The notes: a model not told the origin generated them from the sequence alone. A stretch of 61,686 bases of DNA from Crenobacter oryzisoli (GCF_030385785.1 NZ_JAUEDK010000029.1:1-61686), one strand, 5' to 3'. Positions 7,967 to 18,178 are shown, counted from the stretch's first letter. Translations and numbers: made by a program.

Positions 7967-10900
7967 ATGCGGACCTCCCTTCACCTTCTGATCGGGGCGA
8001 CCCTCGCACTGGCCGTCGGCGCCGCAGAGGCCGTCGCCATCACCGCCTTCAGCCCCACAGGCGAGGTTCGCACCCCAAGTCAGGTGCGTATCAGCTTCGA
8101 CAGCTCGATGATCCGCTTGGGCAATACCGATGCACCACCCCCGGTGCAATGGTCGTGCGCGCTGAAAGGCCTGTCGCACTGGGTCGACGACAAGACCTGG
8201 GTGCTCGATCTGAAAGACCCACCTTCGGCCAACACCAGCTGCCGTTTCACCATCAAACCCGGCCTCAAGAACCTGCAGGGCGAGGCGCTGCCCGCCGCCA
8301 GCTACGCCTTTACCACCGGCGCGCCGGCCATCCTGAAGAGCTGGCCGGAGGACGACGAACAGATCGAAGAAGACCAGGCCTTCGTGCTGCGCACCAACGC
8401 GCGCCTGAAGGCCCTGCCCGGTCTATATTGCCAATCGGCCAGCCTGCCCGAGCGCATCCCGGTCGTGCCGCTGTCCCCCGCCGAGCGCCAAACACTGCTA
8501 CAGCACCTCAAGCTCGACAAGGAAGCCGACCACATCCTGACGGTGCGCTGCGGTCAGCGCCTGCCGCCGGACAGCAAGCTGACCCTGGTCAACCTGCGCA
8601 GCGGCAGCACACCGGACAAGATCGAATACAAGGTGCGCCCGCCGTTCACCGCCACGTTGAACTGCCACCGCGAAAACGCCCGCGGCGCCTGCATCCCCTT
8701 CAAACCACTGGTGCTGAATTTCTCCAGCCCGGTACCAGCCAAGCTGGCTGCCGCCATACGCCTGAAAGTGGCGGGCGCTGAACGCCTGCCCGACCCGCAG
8801 GGTGACAACCGCGGCAAGCCGGTGGACAGCATCAGCTTCGCCGCGCCGTTCCCGCCGCGCGAATCGGCCACGCTGAGCCTGCCCAAGGACTTCAAGGACG
8901 AGATCGGCCGCAGCCTGACCAATGCCGGCAGGTTCCCGCTAACCATTCCGCTGGCCGACTTTCCACCGTTGGCCAAGTTTGCCGCCGCGCCGTTCGGCAT
9001 CATCGAAGCGGGCTCGGATGCAGCACTGCCGATCACACTGCGCGGCGTCGAGGCAGCATTGCCGATCAAGGCGATCCAGCTCGGCGGCCAGAGCCTGCGC
9101 GTCACCGACGACAAGCAGATGCAGGCGTGGCTCGCCAAGGTGTCCCGCTACCACGAGAGCACCATCGAGGTCGGCAAGGGCAGGATAGTGGAGAGCCGCC
9201 GCCTGTCGCTGCTCAATGGTGACAAGAGCGCGAAGAAACTGAGCCTGCCGACCCAGCCAGATGCCAAGGGCCGCTGGCCGTTCGAGGTGGTGGGCATCCC
9301 GCTGCCGCAACCGGGCCTGTATGTGGTGGAGGTGACGTCGAAACTGCTCGGCAAGTCGCTGCTGGGCGGCAACACGCCGATGTATGTGCGCACCGCGGCG
9401 CTCGTCACCAATATGGCGGTGCACTTCAAGCGCTCGCCGGAGAACGCCGCGGTGTGGGTGACCAGCCTGGATCACGGCCGCCCGGTGCCCAATGCCGAGG
9501 TGCATGTGTACGACTGCCGCGGCAACGCGCTGTGGCAGGGCCGCACCGACGCGCAGGGCATCGCGCGCATTGCCACCCGGCTGGACGACGGCAGCTGCGA
9601 CGGCGACGAGCTGTCCGGCTTCTTCGTCACCGCCCGCAGCAAGGACGCCACCGGCCGCGAGGACGTGTCCTTCGTGCGCTCCAGCTGGAACCGCGGCATC
9701 GAGACCTGGCGCTTCCCCTTCCCCACCAGCTACGGCGACCGCCCGTCCATCCTGGCCCACACGGTGATGGACCGCACCCTGCTGCGCCCGGGTGAAACGG
9801 TGTCGATGAAGCACTTCCTGCGCGTGCAGAACGCCCAGGGCCTGGCGCTGTTGAAGGCCAACCAGCTGCCCGAACAGGTGCGGCTGGTGCACAACGGCAG
9901 CAACGACGAATACACGCTGCCACTGACCTGGCGGCAGGGTCGCTACGCCGAGTCGAGCTTTGCGCTGCCGGCCGCCGCCAAGCTCGGCGAATACAGCGTC
10001 TACCTGGAGCACAAGGGCAAGCGCGACAGCGGCGACAGCGACCAGCCGTCCAGCCCCGAGCTCGACGGCTACTCGTTGCAAAGCGGTAGCTTCCGCGTCG
10101 AGCAGTTCCGCCTGCCGACCATGACCGGCCGCATCAGCGCCCTGCCCGGCGCCGGCATCGCGCCGAAGGAGCTGCCGCTGAATGTGTCGCTGGCCTGGGG
10201 CAACGGCGGCCCGGCCAAGGGCTGGCCGGTCGAGGTCAGCGCCATGTTGGAGCAAAGCTACGCCAGCCCGAAGGGCTACGAGCGTTTCAGCTTCTCGCCG
10301 CCGGAGAAACCCAACCGCGATCAGGCCGACGCGCTCGACGGCAAGGTAGTGCTCGACAAGGCTGCGCTGAAGCTGGACGACAACGGCAACGGCAAGACCA
10401 CCATCAAGGACCTGCCCAAGCTCGACCGCCGCTACGACCTGGTCAGCGAGGTAGCCTACCGCGACCCGAACGGCGAGGTGCAGACGCTGTCGCGGCGCAT
10501 CCCGCTGCTGCCGGCCGGCGTGCTGCTCGGCATCGACGTGGAAAGCTGGGTGTCGGTCGGCCGAACGCTGAACCTGAAGACGGTACTGCTGGACCTCTCC
10601 GGCAAGCCGCTCGCCAACAAGACGGTGACGGTGAAGATGGTCGAGCACCGTTACCTGTCCACCCGCAAGCGCCTGGTCGGCGGCTTCTACGCCTGGGAAC
10701 ACGACGAGGAGACCTCCAGCCGCGGCCAGCTGTGCGAAGGCAAGACCGACGCGCGCGGCCTGCTGCTGTGCGACGTGGCGCTGAAGGACGAAGGCAATAT
10801 GGAACTGATTGCCGAAGCGCGCGACGACAAGGGCAACACGGTGCGGGCGGCCCAGAGCGTGTGGGTGAGCCACCACGACGAGCTGTGGTTCGACGTCGAC

Positions 10901-13654
10901 AACAACGACCGCATCGACGTGCTGCCGGAGAAGACCAGCTACGCACCGGGCGACACCGCGCGGCTGCAGGTGCGCATGCCGTTCCGCAAGGCCACTGCCT
11001 GGGTGGCGATCGAGCGCGAGGGCATCGTCGACACCCGCGTGATCGAGATCGAGGGCAAGAATCCGGTGGTCGAGGTGAAGATAGAGCCCAACTGGGCGCC
11101 TAACGTCTACGTCTCGGTGCTGGCGGTGCGCGGCCGACTTAGAGAGGTCCCGTGGTACTCATTCTTCACCTGGGGCTGGAAGACTCCGCTCGACTGGTGG
11201 GACGCCTACTGGAACGAGGGCGGCGACTATGTCGCACCGACCGCGCTGGTCGACCTGTCTCGTCCGGCCTTCAAGTACGGCATCGCCGAGCTGAAGGTTG
11301 ACAACAAGGCCAACCGTCTGCAGGTGGACGTTACCCCCGAGCGCGCCAAGTACGGCATCCGCGAGACCGCCAAGGTCCAGATCAAGGTACGCCTGCCCGA
11401 CGGCAAGCCGGCACCGGCCGGCACCGAGGTGGCGTTCGCCGCGGTGGATGAGGCGCTGCTGGAGCTGCAGCCCAACCGCAGCTGGGAGTTGCTCGAAGCG
11501 ATGCAGGAGCGTCACAGCTACGCGGTGGACACCGCCACCGCCCAGCTCGAGGTGGTCGGCAAGCGCCACTACGGCCGCAAGGCGCTGCCACCCGGCGGCG
11601 GCGGCGGCAAGGTGCCGACCCGCGAGCTGCTCGACACCTTGCTGACCTGGCAGCCGCGCGTGGTGCTCGGTGCCGGCGGCACCGCTACCGTGTCGGTACC
11701 GATCAACGACGCGCTCACCCGCTTCCGTCTGGTGGCGGTGGCCGACTATGGCCGTCAACAATTCGGCACCGGTAGCACCACCATCACCGTCAGCCAGGAC
11801 CTGCAACTGACCTCGGCCGTGCCGCCGCTGGTGCGCGAGGGCGACCAGCTGTCCGCCGCGGTGATACTGCGCAACGGCAGCGACCGCAGCATGTCCGTCA
11901 GCGTCAGCGCCGCCGCTCCCGGTCTGCCGGTACGCGCCCCGATCACGCTGACGCTGCCGGCCGGCGAGGCGCGCGAAGCACGTTGGCCGATCACCGTGCC
12001 CACCGGGCATGCGGAGCTGGCCTGGACCTTCTCCGCGCACGAACTCAAGGGCAAGGCCGCCGACAAGCTGGCGATCAAGCAGCAGGTGGAACCGGCGGTG
12101 CCGGTGACGGTGCAGCAGGCCACCCTGGTGCAGCTTGAGCCGAGCCAGAGCATTCCGGTCGGTCTGCCCGCCGACGCACAGCCCGGCCGCGGCGGCATCC
12201 GCGTCAGCCTGCAGGCCAAGCTCGGCGACGACCTGCCGGGCGTGCGCCGCTGGTTCGAGACCTACCCCTATGTGTGCCTGGAGCAACGCACCTCGGTGGC
12301 GCTGGGCCTGCATGACGCGGTGCGTTGGAACAAGCTGATGGCCGAGCTGCCGCTCTATCTCGACAGCAATGGCCTGGCCGCCTACTTCCCGCTCGGCGAG
12401 GACGCCGGCAATCGCGGCAGCGACGTGCTGACCAGCTACTTCCTGGCCGTGAGCCAGGAAGCCGGTCAGACGCTACCCGAACCGGCACGCACCCGCCTGC
12501 TCGACGGCCTGACCGCCTTCGTCGAGGGCCGCATCAAGCGCGAGCTGCCGCTGTCACGCCAGGACCTGGACGCGCGCCGCCTGGCCGCGATGGAGACGCT
12601 GGCCCGCTATGCTCGCTTCGCGCCGCGCATGCTGGACGTGCTGAACCTGCAGCCACAGTCCTGGAGCACGGCGATGCTGATCGACTGGCTGAACCTGCTG
12701 AATCGCGTGCAGACCATCCCCAGCCGCGCCGCCAGGTTGGCCGAAGCCAGCAATCTGCTGCGCAGCCGGCTGACCTACCAGGGCACCCGACTCGCCTTCA
12801 GCACCGAACGCGACGACGGTGCCTGGTGGCTGATGGGCAACGGCGACGTCAACGCCGCGCGGTTGCTGCTGGCGGCGCACGCCCTGCCCGACTGGCGCGC
12901 CGACCTGCCGCGCCTGTTGACCGGCCTGCTGGGCCGCCAGGACAAGGGCCACTGGCAGACCACCACCGCCAACCTGTGGGGGGCGCTGGCGGTCGCGCAG
13001 TTCTCGCGCCAGTTCGAGAGCGTGCCTGTGAGCGGCAACACCAGCGTCTCGCTCGGCGAGCAGCGCAAAAGCATCGCCTGGCAAGGCGACAAGAGCGCCG
13101 CGCTGCCGCTGTTGCCGTGGCCGGCAAATGGCAACGGCACGCTGCAGCTGAATCACCAGGGCAGCGGGGCGCCGTGGGCCACGGTGCAGGCCGAGGCGGC
13201 AGTGAAGCTGCGCGCGCCGCGTTCGGCCGGCTACACGGTGAAGAAGACCCTCACCCCGGTCAGCCAGAAGACCGCCGGCCAGTACCAGCCGGGCGACGTG
13301 GTGGAGGTAACGCTGGATGTGGACGCCCAGGCCGAGATGAGCTGGGTGGTGGTCGACGACCCGATTCCGGCCGGCGCCAGCCTGCTCGGCAGCGGCCTCG
13401 GCCGCGACTCGGCCATCGCCAACTCGGGCCAAGCCCGCGACAATGACGAGGCCGACTATATCGAGCGGCGTTTCTCAGGCTATCGTGCCTACTACAGCTA
13501 TGTGCCGCGCGGCCACCTGAAGCTGCAGTACCGCATGCGCCTGAACAACCCGGGCAGCTTCCAGCTGCCGCCGACCCGGGTCGAGGCGCTGTATGCCCCG
13601 GGCGTGTTCGGCCAACTGCCCAACCCGGTGTTCAAGGTGGTCGATGGCAAGTGA
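7967..13654 (+). CDS. Periplasmic alpha-2-macroglobulin family protein (YfhM/ECAM type)
   Basis: 1895 residues. Residues 1-23 are a signal peptide (ALAVGAAEAVA). I see no lipobox cysteine, unlike E. coli ECAM, which is a lipoprotein, so this one is probably soluble in the periplasm. Many beta-sandwich MG domains follow. The thioester motif CLEQ is intact at Cys1437 (YPYVCLEQRTS), so the protein should be able to trap proteases covalently after bait cleavage. The helical thioester domain follows, then a C-terminal receptor-like domain with the GYRAYYSYVPRGHLKLQYR region. pbpC overlaps its 3' end, the classic yfhM-pbpC pairing: wall repair coupled to defence against proteases that enter through damaged envelopes. 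A 645-codon antisense frame at 8939-10876 is a GC shadow. Confidence 0.93.
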   Translation: MRTSLHLLIGATLALAVGAAEAVAITAFSPTGEVRTPSQVRISFDSSMIRLGNTDAPPPVQWSCALKGLSHWVDDKTWVLDLKDPPSANTSCRFTIKPGLKNLQGEALPAASYAFTTGAPAILKSWPEDDEQIEEDQAFVLRTNARLKALPGLYCQSASLPERIPVVPLSPAERQTLLQHLKLDKEADHILTVRCGQRLPPDSKLTLVNLRSGSTPDKIEYKVRPPFTATLNCHRENARGACIPFKPLVLNFSSPVPAKLAAAIRLKVAGAERLPDPQGDNRGKPVDSISFAAPFPPRESATLSLPKDFKDEIGRSLTNAGRFPLTIPLADFPPLAKFAAAPFGIIEAGSDAALPITLRGVEAALPIKAIQLGGQSLRVTDDKQMQAWLAKVSRYHESTIEVGKGRIVESRRLSLLNGDKSAKKLSLPTQPDAKGRWPFEVVGIPLPQPGLYVVEVTSKLLGKSLLGGNTPMYVRTAALVTNMAVHFKRSPENAAVWVTSLDHGRPVPNAEVHVYDCRGNALWQGRTDAQGIARIATRLDDGSCDGDELSGFFVTARSKDATGREDVSFVRSSWNRGIETWRFPFPTSYGDRPSILAHTVMDRTLLRPGETVSMKHFLRVQNAQGLALLKANQLPEQVRLVHNGSNDEYTLPLTWRQGRYAESSFALPAAAKLGEYSVYLEHKGKRDSGDSDQPSSPELDGYSLQSGSFRVEQFRLPTMTGRISALPGAGIAPKELPLNVSLAWGNGGPAKGWPVEVSAMLEQSYASPKGYERFSFSPPEKPNRDQADALDGKVVLDKAALKLDDNGNGKTTIKDLPKLDRRYDLVSEVAYRDPNGEVQTLSRRIPLLPAGVLLGIDVESWVSVGRTLNLKTVLLDLSGKPLANKTVTVKMVEHRYLSTRKRLVGGFYAWEHDEETSSRGQLCEGKTDARGLLLCDVALKDEGNMELIAEARDDKGNTVRAAQSVWVSHHDELWFDVDNNDRIDVLPEKTSYAPGDTARLQVRMPFRKATAWVAIEREGIVDTRVIEIEGKNPVVEVKIEPNWAPNVYVSVLAVRGRLREVPWYSFFTWGWKTPLDWWDAYWNEGGDYVAPTALVDLSRPAFKYGIAELKVDNKANRLQVDVTPERAKYGIRETAKVQIKVRLPDGKPAPAGTEVAFAAVDEALLELQPNRSWELLEAMQERHSYAVDTATAQLEVVGKRHYGRKALPPGGGGGKVPTRELLDTLLTWQPRVVLGAGGTATVSVPINDALTRFRLVAVADYGRQQFGTGSTTITVSQDLQLTSAVPPLVREGDQLSAAVILRNGSDRSMSVSVSAAAPGLPVRAPITLTLPAGEAREARWPITVPTGHAELAWTFSAHELKGKAADKLAIKQQVEPAVPVTVQQATLVQLEPSQSIPVGLPADAQPGRGGIRVSLQAKLGDDLPGVRRWFETYPYVCLEQRTSVALGLHDAVRWNKLMAELPLYLDSNGLAAYFPLGEDAGNRGSDVLTSYFLAVSQEAGQTLPEPARTRLLDGLTAFVEGRIKRELPLSRQDLDARRLAAMETLARYARFAPRMLDVLNLQPQSWSTAMLIDWLNLLNRVQTIPSRAARLAEASNLLRSRLTYQGTRLAFSTERDDGAWWLMGNGDVNAARLLLAAHALPDWRADLPRLLTGLLGRQDKGHWQTTTANLWGALAVAQFSRQFESVPVSGNTSVSLGEQRKSIAWQGDKSAALPLLPWPANGNGTLQLNHQGSGAPWATVQAEAAVKLRAPRSAGYTVKKTLTPVSQKTAGQYQPGDVVEVTLDVDAQAEMSWVVVDDPIPAGASLLGSGLGRDSAIANSGQARDNDEADYIERRFSGYRAYYSYVPRGHLKLQYRMRLNNPGSFQLPPTRVEALYAPGVFGQLPNPVFKVVDGK

Positions 13655-15818
13655 TCGTTTGCGGCAGCGCTGCCGCCTCGCCCTCTTGCTCGTGGTCCTG
13701 CCGACGGCTAGCCACGCCCTGCCGAGCTTCGCCGAGGTGAAGGCGGCGTGGCGACCGTCCGACGTGATCGTGCTCGACCGCTTCGGTCAACCCTTGCAGC
13801 GGGTGCGCGTCGACCAGCGCACACGTCGGCTCGACTGGGTGGCACTAACGGACACCTCGCCGGCGCTGCGCCAAGCGCTGGTGCTGTCCGAGGACAAGCG
13901 CTTCTACGAGCACAGCGGCGTGGACTGGAGCGGCGTAGCAGCGGCGGCCTGGGGCAATCTGTGGAATACCCGCACCCGGGGCGCCTCGACGCTGACCATG
14001 CAGCTGACCGGCCTGCTCGACGCCGATCTGCGTGCCAGGCGCGACGGTCGCAGCGTATGGCAGAAGGTCGGCCAGAGCTGGTCGGCCAGCTGGCTGGAGA
14101 CCAACTGGACCAAGGCGCAGATTCTCGAGGCCTATCTGAACCTGGTCGGCTTCCGCGGCGAGCTGGTCGGTCTGTCGGCGCTGTCGGCCACGCTGTTCGG
14201 CAAGCTGCCCAGCGGCCTCGACAAGCAGGAATCGGCGATCGCCGTCGCGCTGATCCGCGCGCCGAACGCCGCACCGGACCGGGTCGCCAAACGCGCCTGC
14301 AAGATGCTCAAGGACCTGCAGAAGGGTCAGGCCGACTGCGCGGAGCTGGCCATCCGCACCCACCAGGCGCTGGCGCGCAAAAACGCGCCCGACCCGTTCT
14401 CGCCCGAACTGGCTCCGCACTTCGCCCGCAAGCTGTTGGCCGGCCGCAAGCTGGCAGCCGGCAGCCGCGTCACCAGCACGCTCGATGCCGGCCTGCAGCG
14501 CTTCGCGGTGCGCGTGCTGCGTCGCCAGCTCGCCGTGCTGGCCCAGCGCAATGTGCAGGACGGCGCGCTGGTGGTGCTCGACAACCAGAACGGCGACATC
14601 CTGGCCTGGGTCGGCTCCAGCGGCCCGCTGTCGGCCGCTGGTGAGGTGGACGGCGTCACCGCGCTGCGCCAGGCAGGCTCCACGCTCAAGCCCTTCCTCT
14701 ACCAGTTGGCGCTGGAAGGCCGCTGGCTGACCGCCGCCTCGCTGCTGGACGACAGCCCGCTCGACCTCAAGACCGCTTCGGGCCTGTATGCGCCGCAGAA
14801 CTACGCCAAGGATTTCAAGGGCCTGGTGTCGGTTCGCACCGCTCTCGCGTCGTCGCTGAACGTACCGGCGGTGCGCACCATTGAGATCGTGTCGCCGAGC
14901 AAGTTGCGCGACCGGCTGGTAAGCCTAGGCATGAGCAGTCTGGTCGAGGACGGCGACTACTACGGCTACAGCCTGGCGCTGGGCGCGGCCGACATCCGCC
15001 TATTGGAGCTGGCCAACGCCTATCGCACGCTGGCCAACCAGGGGCTGTATGGCGCGCCGGTCTGGACCCTGGACCAGCATCGCACCGCGCCAGTACGCAG
15101 GCTCGACGCGGCCAGCAGCTTCATCATCGCCGACATCCTGTCCGACCGCACCGCGCGGGCGCGCACCTTCGGGCTGGAGAGTGCGCTGTCCACCCGCTAC
15201 TGGAGCGCGGTGAAGACCGGCACCAGCAAGGACATGCGCGACAACTGGGCGGTGGGCTTCTCGCGCCGCTACACGGTAGCGGTGTGGGTGGGCAACGCCA
15301 GCGGCGCACCGATGTGGGACGTGTCGGGCATGCACGGTGCCGCGCCGGTGTGGCAGGAAGTGCTCGACCATCTGCAGGAAACGCAGTCGTCCGCGCCGCC
15401 CACCACCCCGCCTGGCGTGGTGAAAAGCGCGGTGCGTTACGCCGGCAATATCGAGGCGCCGCGCCAGGAGTGGTTCCTGGCCGGCACCCAGCGCACGGTG
15501 GTGGTGCCGGAGCGCGACCGCCAGGCCAACCAGCCGGCCGGCATCGTCGCGCCACTCGACGGCAGCCTGTTCGCACTCGACCCGGACATCCCGCCGGCCA
15601 ACCAGCGCATGATGCTGCGTGCCCACGGCGTGGCAAAGGCGCAGTGGTGGATCGACGGCCGCCTACTCGGCCGCGGCACCACACTGGCCTGGTTCCCCTT
15701 CCCTGGCCGGCACAAACTGGAACTGCGTGACGAGACCGGCAAGCGCATCGACCTGGTGGTGTTCACCGTGCGCGGGGCCAGCGTCAACGGCGGTGGCCGT
15801 CCGCCGCCCCGCCCCTGA
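13644..15818 (+). CDS. pbpC: Penicillin-binding protein 1C (bifunctional)
   Basis: 724 residues from the ATG at 13644, which overlaps the macroglobulin gene by 11 bases and has AAGGTGG upstream; earlier in-frame starts lie deeper in that gene. The N-terminus has a hydrophobic segment (residues 8-24) that anchors or exports it. The glycosyltransferase family 51 domain carries the catalytic Glu83 in LSEDKRFYEHSGVDW. The transpeptidase domain has SxxK at Ser346 (GSTLKP), SSLN as the SxN motif, and KTGTS at Lys524. The C-terminal about 90 residues are the BiPBP_C domain (WWIDGRLLG, HKLELRDETG). It polymerises and may crosslink peptidoglycan in the periplasm. It is co-transcribed and probably translationally coupled with the macroglobulin. 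Confidence 0.95.
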   Translation: MASDRLRQRCRLALLLVVLPTASHALPSFAEVKAAWRPSDVIVLDRFGQPLQRVRVDQRTRRLDWVALTDTSPALRQALVLSEDKRFYEHSGVDWSGVAAAAWGNLWNTRTRGASTLTMQLTGLLDADLRARRDGRSVWQKVGQSWSASWLETNWTKAQILEAYLNLVGFRGELVGLSALSATLFGKLPSGLDKQESAIAVALIRAPNAAPDRVAKRACKMLKDLQKGQADCAELAIRTHQALARKNAPDPFSPELAPHFARKLLAGRKLAAGSRVTSTLDAGLQRFAVRVLRRQLAVLAQRNVQDGALVVLDNQNGDILAWVGSSGPLSAAGEVDGVTALRQAGSTLKPFLYQLALEGRWLTAASLLDDSPLDLKTASGLYAPQNYAKDFKGLVSVRTALASSLNVPAVRTIEIVSPSKLRDRLVSLGMSSLVEDGDYYGYSLALGAADIRLLELANAYRTLANQGLYGAPVWTLDQHRTAPVRRLDAASSFIIADILSDRTARARTFGLESALSTRYWSAVKTGTSKDMRDNWAVGFSRRYTVAVWVGNASGAPMWDVSGMHGAAPVWQEVLDHLQETQSSAPPTTPPGVVKSAVRYAGNIEAPRQEWFLAGTQRTVVVPERDRQANQPAGIVAPLDGSLFALDPDIPPANQRMMLRAHGVAKAQWWIDGRLLGRGTTLAWFPFPGRHKLELRDETGKRIDLVVFTVRGASVNGGGRPPPRP

Positions 15819-15973
15819 GGCCGTTTGGCCAACCTTGGGAGGCGGCCCCCCCTCTGCCGCGCGCCGTCGAGATCACCGGCTCGCAGCCCCGGTTACCCGA
15901 CCTTCCTTGCGCCACTGAAAGGCTGCGCTAAGAAAAGCCCGACACAATCATGGGGGCGGACCAGGAGGAAGGC

Positions 15974-16804
15974 TCAGACCGCGCGGCGCAGTACGGCATC
16001 AAGGGTCAGGCTCGGCAGCAGCCGTTTCAGGTACCAGAACAACTTGGTTGGCGTGGTGACGCGGTAGCGCGCCGCCGGGCGGGCCGATTCCAGCGCCTTG
16101 ATGCAGACGGCGAGGCAAGCCTCCGGCCCGAGCGTGAACGGGGCAGCGTCGCCCTCCTTCTTCAGCCGTTCCAGCTGTTTTTGGTAAAGCTCGTGATGCA
16201 CGCTGTGTTCGATATCGACGTTGGCGAGGAATTTCTCCAGCGCGTTCGGGCGGAAGCGGCTGCGGATCGGGCCGGGCTCGATCAACGACACATGGATGCC
16301 GCTGCCGAACAGCTCTTGGCGCAGCGTGTCGCACAGGCCTTCCATCGCGTACTTGCTGGCGTTGTAGGCTCCGCGCCACTTCATCGCGGCGAAGCCGAGG
16401 ATGGAGCTGTTAAAGACGATCCGGCCGTGCCCCTGAGCGCGCATCAGCGGCAGCACCTTGTTGGTCAGCTCCCAGGCACCGAACAGATTGGTCTCGAACT
16501 GGGCGCGCATCGCGGCGCGGGGAATGTCCTCGGCGGCGCCGGGTTGGCCGAAGCCGGCGTTGTTGAACAGCGCGTCGAGCCGACCGCCGGTGCGCGCGAT
16601 CACTTCGCCGAGCGCAGCGTCGATGCTGGCGCTGTCGTCAACATCGAGCTGCAGTGCCTCCAGGCCGGCGGCGGCAAGGCGCGCCACGTCGGCCGGCTTG
16701 CGACAAGTGGCGAACACCCGCCAGCCACGCTTGGCGAGGCCCAGCGCCACGCACTCGCCGATGCCGCTGGAGCAGCCGGTGATCAAAATGGTTTTTTGCG
16801 TCAC
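15974..16804 (-). CDS. Short-chain dehydrogenase/reductase
   Basis: 276 residues starting at a GTG at 16804 (reads VTQKTILITG); an AGGG lies 9-12 bases upstream and the family size fits. Longer frames to 16942 begin with non-conserved residues. The Rossmann nucleotide motif TGCSSGIG spans residues 9-16, NNAG is at 81-84, the catalytic Ser is in FNSS (133/134), and Tyr147-x3-Lys151 (YNASK) completes the classical SDR triad. It is an NAD(P)-dependent oxidoreductase with unknown substrate; the C-terminal LFWYLKRLLPS helix is typical of the SDR group with lipid or retinoid-like substrates. It stands alone. Confidence 0.88.
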   Translation of the reverse strand: MTQKTILITGCSSGIGECVALGLAKRGWRVFATCRKPADVARLAAAGLEALQLDVDDSASIDAALGEVIARTGGRLDALFNNAGFGQPGAAEDIPRAAMRAQFETNLFGAWELTNKVLPLMRAQGHGRIVFNSSILGFAAMKWRGAYNASKYAMEGLCDTLRQELFGSGIHVSLIEPGPIRSRFRPNALEKFLANVDIEHSVHHELYQKQLERLKKEGDAAPFTLGPEACLAVCIKALESARPAARYRVTTPTKLFWYLKRLLPSLTLDAVLRRAV

Positions 16805-16992
16805 GCGATAAACCCTGTGAGAAAGGATGTCGTCAATCGAAATGGAGGCCCGCACCCTAACATCGTCGGGCTTGGCTTGAAAACCGTCGCCCCGATACTG
16901 CGGAGGGGGCAAATGAAACATGGGCCCGAGCCGCATCGGCAACCTAGGCCGACCCCGTCTATGACGTAAGAAGACGGTCCGGCTCGCAATGA

Positions 16993-17154
16993 GAGCCTGT
17001 TCACGATCTTTTTACGGACTGCGCAGGCTTGGCACCTACCGGCGCATCGCGTTGTCGTTCGTCCCTGACAGGGAATGACACGGCGGAGGACTTTCTCCTA
17101 GCACTGCATCCGGCAGAGGCCAGCCGCAGCCACAAAAAGATCGTGAACAGACTC
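16993..17154. repeat. MITE-like element with 21-bp terminal inverted repeats
   Basis: GAGCCTGTTCACGATCTTTTT at 16993-17013 and its inverted copy at 17134-17154 match in 20 of 21 positions. The 162-bp unit has no coding capacity. The ends resemble those of IS5-type insertion sequences, so it is most likely a non-autonomous derivative. An internal palindrome TCCCTG-A-CAGGGA is present. I see no clear target duplication. It lies 43 bases upstream of terC and will be part of that promoter or leader. Confidence 0.75.
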
Positions 17155-17197
17155 CAACAGGCGCCATGCGCGCATCATCAACCGGAAAGAGATAATA

Positions 17198-18178
17198 ATG
17201 CAGGAATCCTTGCCGTCCGTAGGTAGCCCTCTGTTCTACGGCGTGTTCTTCATCGCCGTGTTGGTCATGCTGGCGATTGACATCGTCGCTCTCAACAAGA
17301 AGGGCTCGTACAAGGTCAGCGCCAAAGAGGCGCTTGGCTGGTCATTCGTGTGGGTAGCCGTATCAGTCGCGTTCGCCGGCTGGCTGTACTGGAAGCTCGC
17401 TGGCGATCCGAGCTACGGCCCGGCGGTGGCCGAGGACAAGGCGCTGGAGTTCTTCACCGGCTACGTGATCGAAAAGGCGCTGGCGGTCGACAACATCTTC
17501 GTGTTCCTGATGATCTTCGCCTTCTTCAAGGTGCCAGTGGAATACCAGCGCCGCGTCCTGCTGTACGGCGTATTCGGCGCCATCGTGCTGCGCGCCATGA
17601 TGGTCGGCATCGGCTCGGTGCTGGTGGCCGAGTTTGCGTGGATCCTCTACGTGTTCGGCGCCTTCCTGATCTTCACCGGTATCAAGATGATGCTGCCGGA
17701 GAAGGACAAAGAAGCCAACCTGAACGACAACGCAATCTTGCGCTTTGTGCGCCACAACCTGCGTGTCAGCGACGAACTGCACGGCGAGCGCTTCTTCATA
17801 ATGAAGGACGGTCTACGCTACGCCACGCCGATGTTCCTGGTATTGGTGATGATCGAACTCTCGGACGTGATCTTCGCCGTGGACAGTATCCCGGCGATCT
17901 TCGCGGTGACCACGGACCCGTTCATCGTGCTCACCTCGAATATCTTCGCCATTCTCGGCCTGCGCGCGATGTACTTCCTGCTGGCCGACGTGGCAGACCG
18001 TTTCCACCTGCTCAAATATGGCCTCGCGATCGTTCTGACCTTCATCGGCGTAAAGATGCTGGTCATAAAGCTTGTCCATATCCCGGTGACGATTTCTCTC
18101 GGCGTGGTGTTCGCAGTAATCGTCGGTTCGGTAATTGCGTCCTTGCTGCGCCCTAAAAAGGCAGCACCACAGTCGTAA
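17198..18178 (+). CDS. TerC/Alx-family integral membrane protein
   Basis: 326 residues, with about nine transmembrane segments. The conserved TerC acidic motifs are present: an Asp in FIAVLVMLAIDIVAL, EKALAVDNIFVF near residues 94-105 and ELSDVIFAVDSIPAIFAVT near 220-240. The family includes Alx, a manganese exporter, and tellurite-resistance TerC; metal efflux in the inner membrane is the likely role. The start is supported by a GAAAGAG ribosome binding site. No yybP-ykoY manganese riboswitch is recognisable upstream, where the MITE lies. It is monocistronic. Confidence 0.9.
   Translation: MQESLPSVGSPLFYGVFFIAVLVMLAIDIVALNKKGSYKVSAKEALGWSFVWVAVSVAFAGWLYWKLAGDPSYGPAVAEDKALEFFTGYVIEKALAVDNIFVFLMIFAFFKVPVEYQRRVLLYGVFGAIVLRAMMVGIGSVLVAEFAWILYVFGAFLIFTGIKMMLPEKDKEANLNDNAILRFVRHNLRVSDELHGERFFIMKDGLRYATPMFLVLVMIELSDVIFAVDSIPAIFAVTTDPFIVLTSNIFAILGLRAMYFLLADVADRFHLLKYGLAIVLTFIGVKMLVIKLVHIPVTISLGVVFAVIVGSVIASLLRPKKAAPQS

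Noticed and set aside
8939-10876. 645-codon open frame antisense to the macroglobulin gene
   Set aside because: Shadow of a high-GC gene: His/Ala/Arg-rich, no ribosome binding site, and the sense frame is clearly the conserved protein.
16980-17197. Manganese (yybP-ykoY) riboswitch upstream of terC
   Set aside because: No consensus core was recognised; the space is explained by a repeat with inverted ends.
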